A stretch of DNA of 43,970 nucleotides from contig CACMYY010000010.1 in NCBI GenBank assembly GCA_902618025.1, forward strand, positions 1-43,970. The letters are read 5' to 3'. The notes under the pieces are model-generated. The model was not told the origin of the DNA and did not search any database. It saw only the letters and a program-made list of their open reading frames with translations. A program made the translations under genes and the position numbers. Each line of letters opens with the position of its first letter. The stretch's first letter is position 1. The stretch comes from an uncultured SAR116 cluster alpha proteobacterium (GTDB taxonomy: Bacteria; Pseudomonadota; Alphaproteobacteria; Puniceispirillales; Marisalimonadaceae). Positions 18,248-26,093 of the stretch are shown here, piece by piece.

Positions 18248-19220
18248 ATTTTAATTTCTTTTCAAACAAACTTAAAATACCTGTGCGTACATATAATATT
18301 TCTAAAATAAGAATTAATCCTAACCAAAACTGCCAATTTTCTGTATAACTTCCTAGTGTTTGTTCTAAAACAATAAAGAAAGCTGCACCAACAAGAGGCC
18401 CATAAAGCCTTGCAATTCCTCCAAGAATTACAAATACCATTATTTCTCCAGACATCTGCCAATTAAGAACTGAAGGACTTATGAACCTATTTAAGTCCGT
18501 ATATAAGGACCCCGCTAATCCAGTAATTGTTCCTGAAATCACAAAAACAAGTAACTTAACTTTGAAAGTTTCAATGCCAACAGATTTTACTCTCTCTTCA
18601 TTTTGCTTAATAGCTTGAAATACCATGCCAAAAGAAGAATTTATAAGTTTAGCTGAAATAAAAATTACTAATAATAGCCAAAAAAGGCATATAAAGTAGA
18701 ATGTTAATGGATCCATAGTGTTTACCATTGGCAACGAATTTCTCATATATATAGATAACCCATCTTCACCTCCATAACTGGGCCAGCTAATTGCAAAAAA
18801 GTATAACATTTGCGCAAATGCAAGGGTTATCATTATAAAGTAAACACCTGTAGTTCTAAGTGATAATAAGCCGATAATTAGAGCTAAAAATGCACTTGAT
18901 AATATTACTATTGGCCAAATTACCAACATATTAGAACTACCAGAAGTGACAAACGGCCAACTAAACATTAATTCTGAGTTCAAAGCATGAAAAGAGAGTA
19001 TTCCTGTTACATAACCACCTAATCCAAAAAAAGCGGCATGACCAAAAGAAATTAAACCGCAATAACCGAGTGCTAAATTTAATCCTATACCTGCAATACC
19101 AAGAATAACTACTTTTGTTGTTAAAGTTATATAATAAGGCTCTTCAAAAATAAATCCTAAAACCGGAATTAAAAAAAGAAAAACCAAAATCCATTTATTA
19201 AAAATTTTTTCAACAATCAT
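18237..19220 (-). CDS. livM: ABC transporter permease, LivM type
   Basis: Polytopic inner-membrane permease of 327 aa with about nine to ten helices. The LivM motif GLNLALGYCGLISFGHAAFFG is split around residue 50, and the EAA-like cytoplasmic loop is FQAIKQNEERVKSVGI. The ATG at 19220 lies one base after the livH stop and is preferred over a TTG five codons upstream. It pairs with LivH to form the channel. Confidence 0.92.
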   Translation of the reverse strand: MIVEKIFNKWILVFLFLIPVLGFIFEEPYYITLTTKVVILGIAGIGLNLALGYCGLISFGHAAFFGLGGYVTGILSFHALNSELMFSWPFVTSGSSNMLVIWPIVILSSAFLALIIGLLSLRTTGVYFIMITLAFAQMLYFFAISWPSYGGEDGLSIYMRNSLPMVNTMDPLTFYFICLFWLLLVIFISAKLINSSFGMVFQAIKQNEERVKSVGIETFKVKLLVFVISGTITGLAGSLYTDLNRFISPSVLNWQMSGEIMVFVILGGIARLYGPLVGAAFFIVLEQTLGSYTENWQFWLGLILILEILYVRTGILSLFEKKLKYEK

Positions 19221-19221
19221 T

Positions 19222-20139
19222 TTAAGTTTTTCCAAATAATCCAGATGGCTTAATTATGAGTATTAAAGCCATCAGTATATAAATTAGCATTGAACCAATT
19301 GAAGAACCAACTGAGGTAGCGTTTGCTGGTTCCATAAAAATTTTTAAAAGCTCGGGTAAAAAAATTCTACCAATTGTGTCTGTTACCCCTACTAAAATAG
19401 ATCCAATTAGTGCACCTTTTATTGAGCCAATTCCTCCAATTACTATTACTACAAAAGCTAAAATTAAAATAGGTTCACCCATTCCAACTTCAACTGATTG
19501 AATAGCTCCTATCATCGCTCCAGCTAAACCAGCTAAGGAAGCCCCCAATGCAAATACGATGGTATAAAGTTTTGATATATCAACACCTAGTGCTGATATC
19601 ATCTGGCGATCATTTTGACCTGCTCTTATTCGAACACCTAAACGTGTCTTTGTTATGAGGATATAAAGCCCAGTGGCTATCAAAAGACCCATAAATATTA
19701 TGAATAATCGATATTTAGAGTAAATAATATCATCTAAAATTGGTAAAGTACCATTAAGATTTTCTGGAATATCTAAATATAAAGGAAAAGCTCCAAAACA
19801 CCATCTAACACCTTCAGATAACAATAAAATTAATGCAAATGTAGCTAAAACTTGATCTAGGTGATCTCTTCTATATAAACGTCTAATAATTAAAATTTCT
19901 ATTAACACTCCTGCAATTGCAGCTCCTGACAAGCTTGCTAATAATGCAAGCCAGAAAGAACCTGTTAAGCCTGCTATCAAAGCAGCACTAAAAGCTCCAA
20001 TCATATAAAAAGATCCATGAGCTAAATTAATTAAACCCATAACTCCAAAAATAAGAGTAAGACCAGCTGACATAAGAAACAACATAGTTCCAAATTGTAT
20101 GCCGTTTAATAATTGTTCAAAAAATAGTATAGATGTCAT
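19222..20139 (-). CDS. livH: ABC transporter permease, LivH type
   Basis: Inner-membrane permease of 305 aa, about eight helices. It shows GLTLIFGVMGLINLAHGS near the N-terminus (LivH hallmark) and the coupling loop GQNDRQMISALGVD. The order binding protein, livH, livM, livG, livF is the classic one. A 12-bp hairpin separates it from the binding-protein gene. Substrate range cannot be told from the permease. Confidence 0.93.
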   Translation of the reverse strand: MTSILFFEQLLNGIQFGTMLFLMSAGLTLIFGVMGLINLAHGSFYMIGAFSAALIAGLTGSFWLALLASLSGAAIAGVLIEILIIRRLYRRDHLDQVLATFALILLLSEGVRWCFGAFPLYLDIPENLNGTLPILDDIIYSKYRLFIIFMGLLIATGLYILITKTRLGVRIRAGQNDRQMISALGVDISKLYTIVFALGASLAGLAGAMIGAIQSVEVGMGEPILILAFVVIVIGGIGSIKGALIGSILVGVTDTIGRIFLPELLKIFMEPANATSVGSSIGSMLIYILMALILIIKPSGLFGKT

Positions 20140-20155
20140 TTACAAATAATTTAGT

Positions 20156-20186
20156 AATAGGTGATTTCTATTAAAAATCACCTATT
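20156..20186 (-). promoter_or_regulatory. Intercistronic hairpin between binding-protein gene and livH
   Basis: A perfect 12-bp inverted repeat (20156-20167 with 20175-20186, loop 7 nt) starts six bases downstream of the binding-protein stop. In the transcribed (minus) direction the hairpin is not followed by a U-run, so it looks more like an mRNA-stabilising or partly attenuating hairpin than a full terminator. Such elements raise binding-protein levels over permease levels. Confidence 0.75.
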
Positions 20187-20192
20187 AAATTT

Positions 20193-21329
20193 TTACATCT
20201 TACATTCAGAAACATAAGCGTTCGAATGATCCTTTAATCCGACTGAAACAATCTTATTAGTAAGGATTTCACCTTCCTTAATTACTTCACGAACATAAAT
20301 ATCCTGAATAGGATGATGATTTTTATCAAAACTAAATTTACCTCTTGTTGATGAAAAATCAGCTTTTCTGAGGGCATCTCTAAATTTATCTTTATCTTTA
20401 ACTTTAGCTTTTGACATTGCTGAAATTAAAAGTTTACCTGTATCATAACCTTGAGAGGCATATAAAGAAGGGAGCCTTCCATATTCAGATTGAAAATCTT
20501 TCACAAACTTTTTGTTTGCGTTATTGTCAATATCTTTTGACCACTGAGACGTGTTTTTAACACCAAGTGCCGCATCACCTACAGCTTTTAGAATACCTTG
20601 GTCAAATGAAAAAGCTGGACCAACGACTGGCAGTTTAATTCCAGATTGTGAAAATTGCTTCATAAAGCCAATACCCATTCCGCCTGGGAGAAAAAAGAAT
20701 ACACTATCAGCACCTGATGCTCTTATTTGTGCTATTTCTGCTGCATAATCTTTTTGACCTAGTTTTGTATAAATTTCACCCGCTAAGCTTCCTTTAAAAT
20801 ATCTTTTATAACCAGTTAATGCATCCTTACCAGCAGGATAGTTTGGAGCTAGTATAAATGAATTTTTAAATCCAGCAGAGTTAGCATAACCTCCTGCTGC
20901 TTCATGTAAATTATCATTTTGCCAGGCAACATTAAAATAATTCTTATGACATCCTTTACCTGCTAATTTTGATGGACCAGCATTTGGTGACAAATAAAAT
21001 TTACCTTGATTTACAGTAGCCGGCACAACAGCCATTGCTAAGTTTGACCAGATTATTCCAGTTAACACATCTACTTTATCGGATTGTATCATTTTATCAG
21101 CCAACTGAACTGCAATGTCAGGTTTACGCTGATCATCTTTTGTAATTACAGAAATATTTTTATTTCCTTTTACAGCTAGCATAAAGCCATCTCTGACATC
21201 AATTCCTAAACCAGATCCACCACCTGATAATGTGGTTATCATACCAACTTTTACCTTGTGACCATCTGCAAATGACGACGCAGACCCCATTATCAATAGA
21301 GCCGCTAATGTTGTTGTAAACTTTTTCAT
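20193..21329 (-). CDS. ABC transporter substrate-binding protein (periplasmic, LivJ/type I fold)
   Basis: Periplasmic binding protein of 378 aa. The signal peptide MKKFTTTLAALLIMGSASSFA ends before DGHKVKVGM. The mature part opens with GMITTLSGGGSGLGIDVRDG, the usual first strand and helix of type I (LivJ-like) receptors, and continues with two Rossmann lobes. It is first in the operon, with GGGG before the ATG. The ligand may be an amino acid, amide or aromatic acid; the adjacent aminotransferase favours an amino compound. It is divergent from nothing: the leftward neighbour upstream is the small gene at 21420. Confidence 0.93.
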   Translation of the reverse strand: MKKFTTTLAALLIMGSASSFADGHKVKVGMITTLSGGGSGLGIDVRDGFMLAVKGNKNISVITKDDQRKPDIAVQLADKMIQSDKVDVLTGIIWSNLAMAVVPATVNQGKFYLSPNAGPSKLAGKGCHKNYFNVAWQNDNLHEAAGGYANSAGFKNSFILAPNYPAGKDALTGYKRYFKGSLAGEIYTKLGQKDYAAEIAQIRASGADSVFFFLPGGMGIGFMKQFSQSGIKLPVVGPAFSFDQGILKAVGDAALGVKNTSQWSKDIDNNANKKFVKDFQSEYGRLPSLYASQGYDTGKLLISAMSKAKVKDKDKFRDALRKADFSSTRGKFSFDKNHHPIQDIYVREVIKEGEILTNKIVSVGLKDHSNAYVSECKM

Positions 21330-21419
21330 ATTTAATCCCCTAATAAACCTTTAATTAAGAATCAGGAGTATATAACAATTTATTCAAAGGCAAAGTATAA
21401 AAATTAATTGTTGATAAGG

Positions 21420-21611
21420 TTAAAAATCTATTTCAATACCATTAATAGTGAAAGTTTTTCCATTAAAACCTTGATCCATTTTTTCAATATCTGTCATATT
21501 TTCGCTATCAACTCTTTTGTATGGATTTTTTTTCATCTGTTCTAACCGAGTTTCTTTTTTCTCAGAAAAACTGTTTTGTTTAGATTTTAAATTTTTTATC
21601 CATTTAATCAT
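21420..21611 (-). CDS. Small charged hypothetical protein
   Basis: A 63-aa lysine- and glutamate-rich protein, starting MIKWIKNLKSKQ and ending NGKTFTINGIEIDF. The N-terminal half looks like a basic amphipathic helix, the end like two strands. I do not recognise a family. The ATG lies five bases after the stop of the DCC-family gene (TGA AATAA ATG), which argues for translational coupling and for a real gene. The role is unknown. Confidence 0.55.
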   Translation of the reverse strand: MIKWIKNLKSKQNSFSEKKETRLEQMKKNPYKRVDSENMTDIEKMDQGFNGKTFTINGIEIDF

Positions 21612-21616
21612 TTATT

Positions 21617-21994
21617 TCAGATAACCTTCCGACTAGCCATTTGACAATGTGAAAGCTTTTTAAACCTGTAATTAGCGAACAATTTATATGTTATTTTAGA
21701 AATTGAGTAAATTAAAGGCGCTCTTACCAAAACAGATAAAATTTTCCAATGCTTAAGTTGACCCCATATTAGAATGAAAGCGTCTACACCAATTTTCAAA
21801 TTAGATTTTTGATCGGTTGCATGTAAATACATTAAAGCGTCATGTTGGGAAACGTGAAGCTCCTGCAATTTTTCTGGATTTGAAGCTATATCATGCCATT
21901 CAAAAATATTTTTTGGAGCTATTCTTTTGTAATAATTAATTTCTTTACTACATAGCCCACATTTTCCATCATAAAAAACTTTAGTTAATTTCAT
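21617..21994 (-). CDS. DCC-family (DUF393) thiol-disulfide oxidoreductase-like protein
   Basis: A 125-aa protein with the family signature FYDGKCGLC, giving a C12-x-x-C15 pair after the first strand, and a second block VDAFILIWGQLKHW. DUF393 proteins have a thioredoxin-like pattern and are called thiol-disulfide oxidoreductases, though direct biochemistry is scant. It lies 11 bp after coq7 on the same strand, an arrangement suggesting co-expression with ubiquinone synthesis. Confidence 0.85.
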   Translation of the reverse strand: MKLTKVFYDGKCGLCSKEINYYKRIAPKNIFEWHDIASNPEKLQELHVSQHDALMYLHATDQKSNLKIGVDAFILIWGQLKHWKILSVLVRAPLIYSISKITYKLFANYRFKKLSHCQMASRKVI

Positions 21995-22005
21995 AATTGT
22001 TAAAC

Positions 22006-22569
22006 CTAATATTGTTTTGAAATATTTACTGCAAGACTAGAACCAGATCCAATTAAATTTGACCAAAATCTCTCAAAACTATTATTCTTATCATTTCCCT
22101 TTTGGAGTTTTGCATCCACTTGATGTTCTACTTCTTCATCACAACATTTTTCTAACACTCTAAGTAGTTCAAAAGAAGTAGAGTTTTTATATAAAAAATC
22201 AATTTGTTCTTGGTAATGTTCTTCTACAAAAGTTTCCACTGACTGAATTGTTACACAAAAAAATCTATAGCCCAATAATGCAGAAAAAAATCCTAGACCA
22301 AATCCTAATATTCTCCACAAAATTAAGAGTTTACTATGACTATTTTTAGGTAAGATATGGTTCATCACAATTAAGTGATTCTTTTCAGTTTCATAATGTT
22401 CTTTGGTCATATCCTGAATCTTTTTATTCCAAAATATACATTTAGCACCCATATAGATCCAAACTGCGCCTGTTTCTCCAGCATGGTTGGATCTCATCCA
22501 ATCTAACATAGAACTAGGAACATTAATATTAGAAGCATTGTACTTTTTTATGATATTAAAGTCTGGCAT
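22006..22569 (-). CDS. coq7: Demethoxyubiquinone hydroxylase (Coq7)
   Basis: Di-iron monooxygenase that adds the last hydroxyl of the ubiquinone ring, at the inner membrane surface. The 187-aa protein shows the four-helix di-iron ligand set: E32 in HAGETGAVWIY, E62-x-x-H65, E112 in QSVETFVEEHY, and E146-x-x-H149 in CDEEVEHQ. A hydrophobic stretch LWRILGFGLGFFSALLGYRF is the membrane-binding segment. An aerobic quinone pathway is implied. It leads the coq7, DCC, small-protein cluster. Confidence 0.92.
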   Translation of the reverse strand: MPDFNIIKKYNASNINVPSSMLDWMRSNHAGETGAVWIYMGAKCIFWNKKIQDMTKEHYETEKNHLIVMNHILPKNSHSKLLILWRILGFGLGFFSALLGYRFFCVTIQSVETFVEEHYQEQIDFLYKNSTSFELLRVLEKCCDEEVEHQVDAKLQKGNDKNNSFERFWSNLIGSGSSLAVNISKQY

Positions 22570-22717
22570 TATTTCGATTTTAAATATTAATTATATTTAT
22601 TTAAAATTAATTTTAGAATTTTCAATGTATTACAAGCTTTATTTTGATTTTTTATTTTCTCATAGAATATGGATGGCATATTAATTGCAGATTTAATCTA
22701 ACTTTAAGGAGTTAAAT

Positions 22718-22885
22718 TTGGAACCGTTATCAATATTTTCTGTAATTTTTCAATTAGCTACAGCTACACCAAACATTTCTAAGGTTTTTATGAAAGAAGA
22801 AAGCTCGGATCTTACAAGAACACAAGTTATTGAATTTTATAGATCTAATATGAGTTCAAATTTTCAAGATAAACCTGATAATTAA
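22718..22885 (+). CDS. Small ORF (55 aa) with strong ribosome site
   Basis: A TTG-initiated frame of 55 codons, too short for routine gene lists. It is preceded by a full AAGGAG at 22706-22711, six bases before the TTG. The protein begins MEPLSIFSVIFQLATAT (a hydrophobic N-terminus) and ends in a polar tail with DLTRTQVIEFYRSN. It could be a small membrane-anchored or secreted peptide. I do not recognise a family. It stands alone, divergent from coq7, upstream of the tctC leader. The ribosome site makes translation likely. Confidence 0.55.
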   Translation: MEPLSIFSVIFQLATATPNISKVFMKEESSDLTRTQVIEFYRSNMSSNFQDKPDN

Positions 22886-22923
22886 ATTCATCATTTAACT
22901 ATTAACAAATTCATCATTTAACT
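22884..22923 (+). repeat. 17-bp direct repeat
   Basis: AAATTCATCATTTAACT occurs at 22884-22900 and again at 22907-22923, a 23-bp period (about two helical turns). The first copy overlaps the stop codon of the 55-aa ORF. It lies about 80 bp upstream of the tctC promoter-like element. It may be a small duplication or a paired protein-binding site. Confidence 0.7.
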
Positions 22924-23000
22924 CTTGTAGTGCTTGACTCGTAATTTTAATTCGTAATAATCAAATTATTCATTTAGTAAGTAATTTGAAATTTCTAAGT

Positions 23001-23009
23001 TGCTATAAT
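23001..23009 (+). promoter_or_regulatory. Extended -10 promoter element for tctCBA
   Basis: TGCTATAAT is a perfect extended -10 (TGnTATAAT). No good -35 lies at 17 bp, as expected for extended -10 promoters. Transcription would start near 23016, giving a leader of about 90 nt before tctC. Confidence 0.6.
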
Positions 23010-23020
23010 GTTGAATGGGG

Positions 23021-23040
23021 TTGAGTATTTAATTACTCAA
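23021..23040. promoter_or_regulatory. Palindrome, candidate operator for tctCBA
   Basis: Arms TTGAGTA (23021-23027) and TACTCAA (23034-23040) flank a 6-bp AT-rich centre, a perfect 7+7 inverted repeat. It lies just downstream of the predicted start site, a good place for a repressor such as a GntR-type regulator. As RNA it would also form a small hairpin. No regulator gene is next to it. Confidence 0.5.
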
Positions 23041-23068
23041 GACAATACTATTTTTAATGGTATTCACG

Positions 23069-23082
23069 CCAGCATTAGCTGG
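23069..23082 (+). promoter_or_regulatory. Leader hairpin before tctC
   Basis: CCAGC (23069-23073) pairs with GCTGG (23078-23082) around an ATTA loop. This is the most GC-rich spot in an otherwise AT-rich leader and ends 11 bases before the GGAGG ribosome site (23094-23098). It may shield the leader or tune translation. Confidence 0.45.
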
Positions 23083-23105
23083 ATAATTATTACGGAGGAA
23101 AATAA

Positions 23106-24083
23106 ATGATTAAATCTAAAACACTTTTTAAAGTTGGAACTGGTCTGGCTGCAATAATATCAGCTATTGCTTTCACTACTACTCCTACTCTAGCTTCAAA
23201 GAAGCCTGCGATTGAAGTTGTTACTCATGCGGGAGCTGGCGGAGGAACCGACGTCAACTCAAGAATGATGATGCTTCGTTCAAGAAGAACTCTTAAGCAA
23301 GATATGGTTGTTGTTAATAAAAGAGGTGGCGGTGGTGCAGCTGCAATGAATTATTTCATGACCAGGCCTGCCGATGGCAATACAATCTTAACATTTACTG
23401 TTGGTCATGCAATCACAATGGCAATGGGTAAAACAAAGTTAAAAGTTGAGGATATGGCACCAATTTCAAGAGGTACTAATGATCCACAAATTTTGATGGT
23501 TAATTGTAAGAAAAGTCCTTATAAAACACCTGAAGATTTTGTTGCTGGTATGAAAAAAGGCGATAAAATTACCTTTGGTGGCACACACACTGGTACTATT
23601 GACCATATAACTGTTTTTTTATGGGCTAAGAGACTTGGCCAAAAAATGCCAAAATACATTCCTTACAAAGGTGGTGGAGAATTAGCTACAAGACTAGTTG
23701 CTGGTGAAGTTGACGTTGGAACATTAAACTTATCAGAAGCTGCGGCACCTGTTGAGGCTGGAGATATTTGTCCACTTGTTATTTTAGCAGAAAACGGAAT
23801 GGCTCCAATTCCAAAAGCGAAGACAGCTAAAGAATTGGGCATTGACCTTGTTTTATCTACAACTAGAGGATTTGTAACACATGCTGGTGTCGATAAGGCT
23901 AGAGTTGCTGAAATGGAAAAAGGTATTCAAAAAGCTATGAAACATTCAATGTATCAGGCTTACCTAGCTAACTCAGGATTGGATAGTACATCCCCACAGC
24001 CATCAGGTCCATGGGGTAAGCAAATTGCATTTATGGTAGGTGAGTTCGGTCCTGCCTTAAAAGAAATGGGCTTATTAAAATAA
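23106..24083 (+). CDS. tctC: Tripartite tricarboxylate transporter, periplasmic binding protein (TctC/Bug)
   Basis: Periplasmic receptor for a carboxylated solute, working with TctA and TctB. The 325-aa precursor has a signal peptide ending TPTLA before SKKPAIEV. Bug-family motifs follow: HAGAGGGTDVNSR near residue 41 and NKRGGGGAAAMNYF near residue 75. The start has an excellent GGAGG eight bases upstream. Ligands of this family include citrate, other di- and tricarboxylates, aromatic acids and, in thiodipropionate degraders, sulfur-containing carboxylates. Here the neighbourhood of sulfur-handling genes makes an organosulfur acid attractive, but that is inference. A hairpin follows the gene. 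Confidence 0.9.
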   Translation: MIKSKTLFKVGTGLAAIISAIAFTTTPTLASKKPAIEVVTHAGAGGGTDVNSRMMMLRSRRTLKQDMVVVNKRGGGGAAAMNYFMTRPADGNTILTFTVGHAITMAMGKTKLKVEDMAPISRGTNDPQILMVNCKKSPYKTPEDFVAGMKKGDKITFGGTHTGTIDHITVFLWAKRLGQKMPKYIPYKGGGELATRLVAGEVDVGTLNLSEAAAPVEAGDICPLVILAENGMAPIPKAKTAKELGIDLVLSTTRGFVTHAGVDKARVAEMEKGIQKAMKHSMYQAYLANSGLDSTSPQPSGPWGKQIAFMVGEFGPALKEMGLLK

Positions 24084-24100
24084 AAATAGAAAAAGAAGAT

Positions 24101-24128
24101 AAAGACCTCTCAAATATGAGGGGTCTTT
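24101..24128 (+). promoter_or_regulatory. Intercistronic hairpin between tctC and tctB
   Basis: An 11-bp stem (24101-24111 with 24118-24128, one G-T wobble, loop AAATAT) lies between the tctC stop and the tctB start. No long T-run follows, so it should act as a leaky terminator or 3'-end stabiliser that favours the binding protein over the membrane subunits. It parallels the hairpin at 20156. Confidence 0.7.
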
Positions 24129-24138
24129 AATAAAAATT

Positions 24139-24597
24139 ATGAAAAACATCTATTTAGTTCCATTAATATTATCCATTTTTTCGCTAGCAGTTATTGCAAT
24201 TGCCTTACAGCTTGATACGTCACCTGAAATGATTGTTGGTGATAGCATGCAGGCTAGATCATTCCCGATATTTTTGATGATTTTGAAATTGATTTTAATC
24301 GGAATTTTGAGTTTTCAATTTTATAAAAATAATCCAAAGCCTGTAGCTTTGGAAAAATATCACACTTGGGGAAGTATGTTTTTATTTCTGCTCTTTTATT
24401 TGTTAACCATTCATACAGATATGTTTATTGGAATTTTTGTTGTAATTTTTTTAATGAGTATTTTATGGGGCGAGAGAAGGATTTGGGTTGCTTTTTTGAC
24501 CGCTACAATAACTCCTGGGTTGGTTTTTTTATTATTTGACTATGTTTTAAAAATCAGATTTCCAAGGGGTATATTAATGAATTTGTACTATGGTTAG
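24139..24597 (+). CDS. tctB: Tripartite tricarboxylate transporter, small membrane subunit (TctB)
   Basis: A 152-aa inner-membrane protein with four hydrophobic helices (about residues 5-23, 36-55, 78-110 as a pair, and 118-136). The central feature is DSMQARSFPIFLMILKL, the TctB pattern in which a residue block SRxFP precedes helix 2. TctB is poorly conserved, and the call leans on its place between tctC and tctA. Confidence 0.88.
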   Translation: MKNIYLVPLILSIFSLAVIAIALQLDTSPEMIVGDSMQARSFPIFLMILKLILIGILSFQFYKNNPKPVALEKYHTWGSMFLFLLFYLLTIHTDMFIGIFVVIFLMSILWGERRIWVAFLTATITPGLVFLLFDYVLKIRFPRGILMNLYYG

Positions 24598-24608
24598 GAA
24601 AGATATTT

Positions 24609-26093
24609 ATGTTTGAGCAAGCAATATCTGCAATGGCATCAGTTGTAGTTGATCCATATTTATTAGGATTGATATTTGCAACTACAATATTGGGAGTTAT
24701 AATTGGTGTCCTCCCAGGATTAGGTGCAACAACTGGCGCTGCGTTACTTCTTCCATTTACATTAACTATGGATCCTGTTCATGCTATTGCAGTTCTAGCT
24801 ACTATTTATGTTTCTGCTACATTCGCAGGATCAATTACGGCAATTTTGATTAATACTCCTGGAACTTCTGCAGCAGCAGCTACTACTTTTGATGGATATC
24901 CATTAGCACAAAAAGGTGAAGCAGGAAGGGCTCTTGGCATTGCAGTAATTTCAAGTACAGTTGGAGGTATATTTTCTGTTCTAATTTTATGTTTTGCTGC
25001 TCCATTATTAGCAAGAGTTGCTTACGAGTTTAGATCACCAGAATATTTTGCTTTAACTGTTTTTGGATTATCAATGCTAGCAAGTATTAGCGCGGGTGGT
25101 GCTGTGAAAAATCTTATTGGCGGAATATTTGGAGTTTGGCTTTCAACTATAGGTGCTGAACGTGTTACCGGCATAGAAAGATTTATGTTTGGTAATTATG
25201 AATTGTACGAAGGTTTGCACTTTGTTCCAATATTTATTGGTCTTTTTGCTATATCTGAACTTTTAGTTCAGTCCAAAACTGTTGATAAGATCATCAAGAC
25301 AGTGAGCATGAAAGCTGTAAAACTTCCAACCTTAGAGGATTATAAAAAGATTTGGAAAACAATACTTAGATCTTGTGGTATTGGAACATTTATAGGTGTC
25401 TTACCAGCTGAAGGTGCAACTGTTGCATCAATGATCGGTTATTCAGAAGCAAGAAGATGGTCAAAAAATAAGAAAGAATTTGGTAAAGGTTCTATTGAAG
25501 GCATTGCTGGTGCGGAGGCCGCAAACAATGCAGCAACTGGTGGAGCTATGGTTCCTACAATGGTTCTTGGTATACCTGGTAGTGGAACAACTGCAATAAT
25601 ACTTGTTGGACTTATGGTTCATGGGTTGAGACCTGGTGTTTATTTGTTTACTGAACAAGTAGAAAAAGTTTATCAAATCTTCGGTTCAATGTTTGTTGCA
25701 AATGTAATGTTTATGTTGATGGGCCTTTATGCTGCTAAGTTATTTGCTAGAGTATCACTAGTTCCAACACAGATTTTGTGGCCTATTGTTTTTGCTTTAT
25801 CAGTGATTGGTGCATATGCTTTTCAAGGACAACTTTTAGATGTTTGGTTAGCATTGATTTTCGGAGTTATTGGTTTTTTTGCAAGAAGACATGGTTTTTC
25901 AGTTGCTCCAATTGCTGTTGGTCTTATTTTAGGAGAAATGGTAGAAACAAATTTACAACATTCACTTAAAATGTTTGATGGAGCGTGGTGGATGATACTC
26001 ACTCAACCTCTGGCACTTATGTTTTTAGTATTTGCATTTTTAGGTTTATGTGGACCTATGATTTTTTCTTGGATAACTAAGCAAAAAGATTAA
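24609..26093 (+). CDS. tctA: Tripartite tricarboxylate transporter, large permease subunit (TctA)
   Basis: Secondary-transport permease of 494 aa with about twelve helices. The family's paired glycine-proline motifs are clear: GVLPGLGATTGAALLLPFTL near residue 33 and GVLPAEGATVASMIGY in the second half, plus LINTPGTSAAAATTFDGYP and MVLGIPGSGTTA. It imports the solute captured by TctC, driven by an ion gradient. The last 17 bp overlap the convergent TauE/SafE gene. Confidence 0.95.
   Translation: MFEQAISAMASVVVDPYLLGLIFATTILGVIIGVLPGLGATTGAALLLPFTLTMDPVHAIAVLATIYVSATFAGSITAILINTPGTSAAAATTFDGYPLAQKGEAGRALGIAVISSTVGGIFSVLILCFAAPLLARVAYEFRSPEYFALTVFGLSMLASISAGGAVKNLIGGIFGVWLSTIGAERVTGIERFMFGNYELYEGLHFVPIFIGLFAISELLVQSKTVDKIIKTVSMKAVKLPTLEDYKKIWKTILRSCGIGTFIGVLPAEGATVASMIGYSEARRWSKNKKEFGKGSIEGIAGAEAANNAATGGAMVPTMVLGIPGSGTTAIILVGLMVHGLRPGVYLFTEQVEKVYQIFGSMFVANVMFMLMGLYAAKLFARVSLVPTQILWPIVFALSVIGAYAFQGQLLDVWLALIFGVIGFFARRHGFSVAPIAVGLILGEMVETNLQHSLKMFDGAWWMILTQPLALMFLVFAFLGLCGPMIFSWITKQKD

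Noticed and set aside
22986-22991. TTGAAA as a -35 box for the tctC promoter
   Set aside because: It is only 12 bp from the TATAAT; the extended -10 alone is the better explanation.
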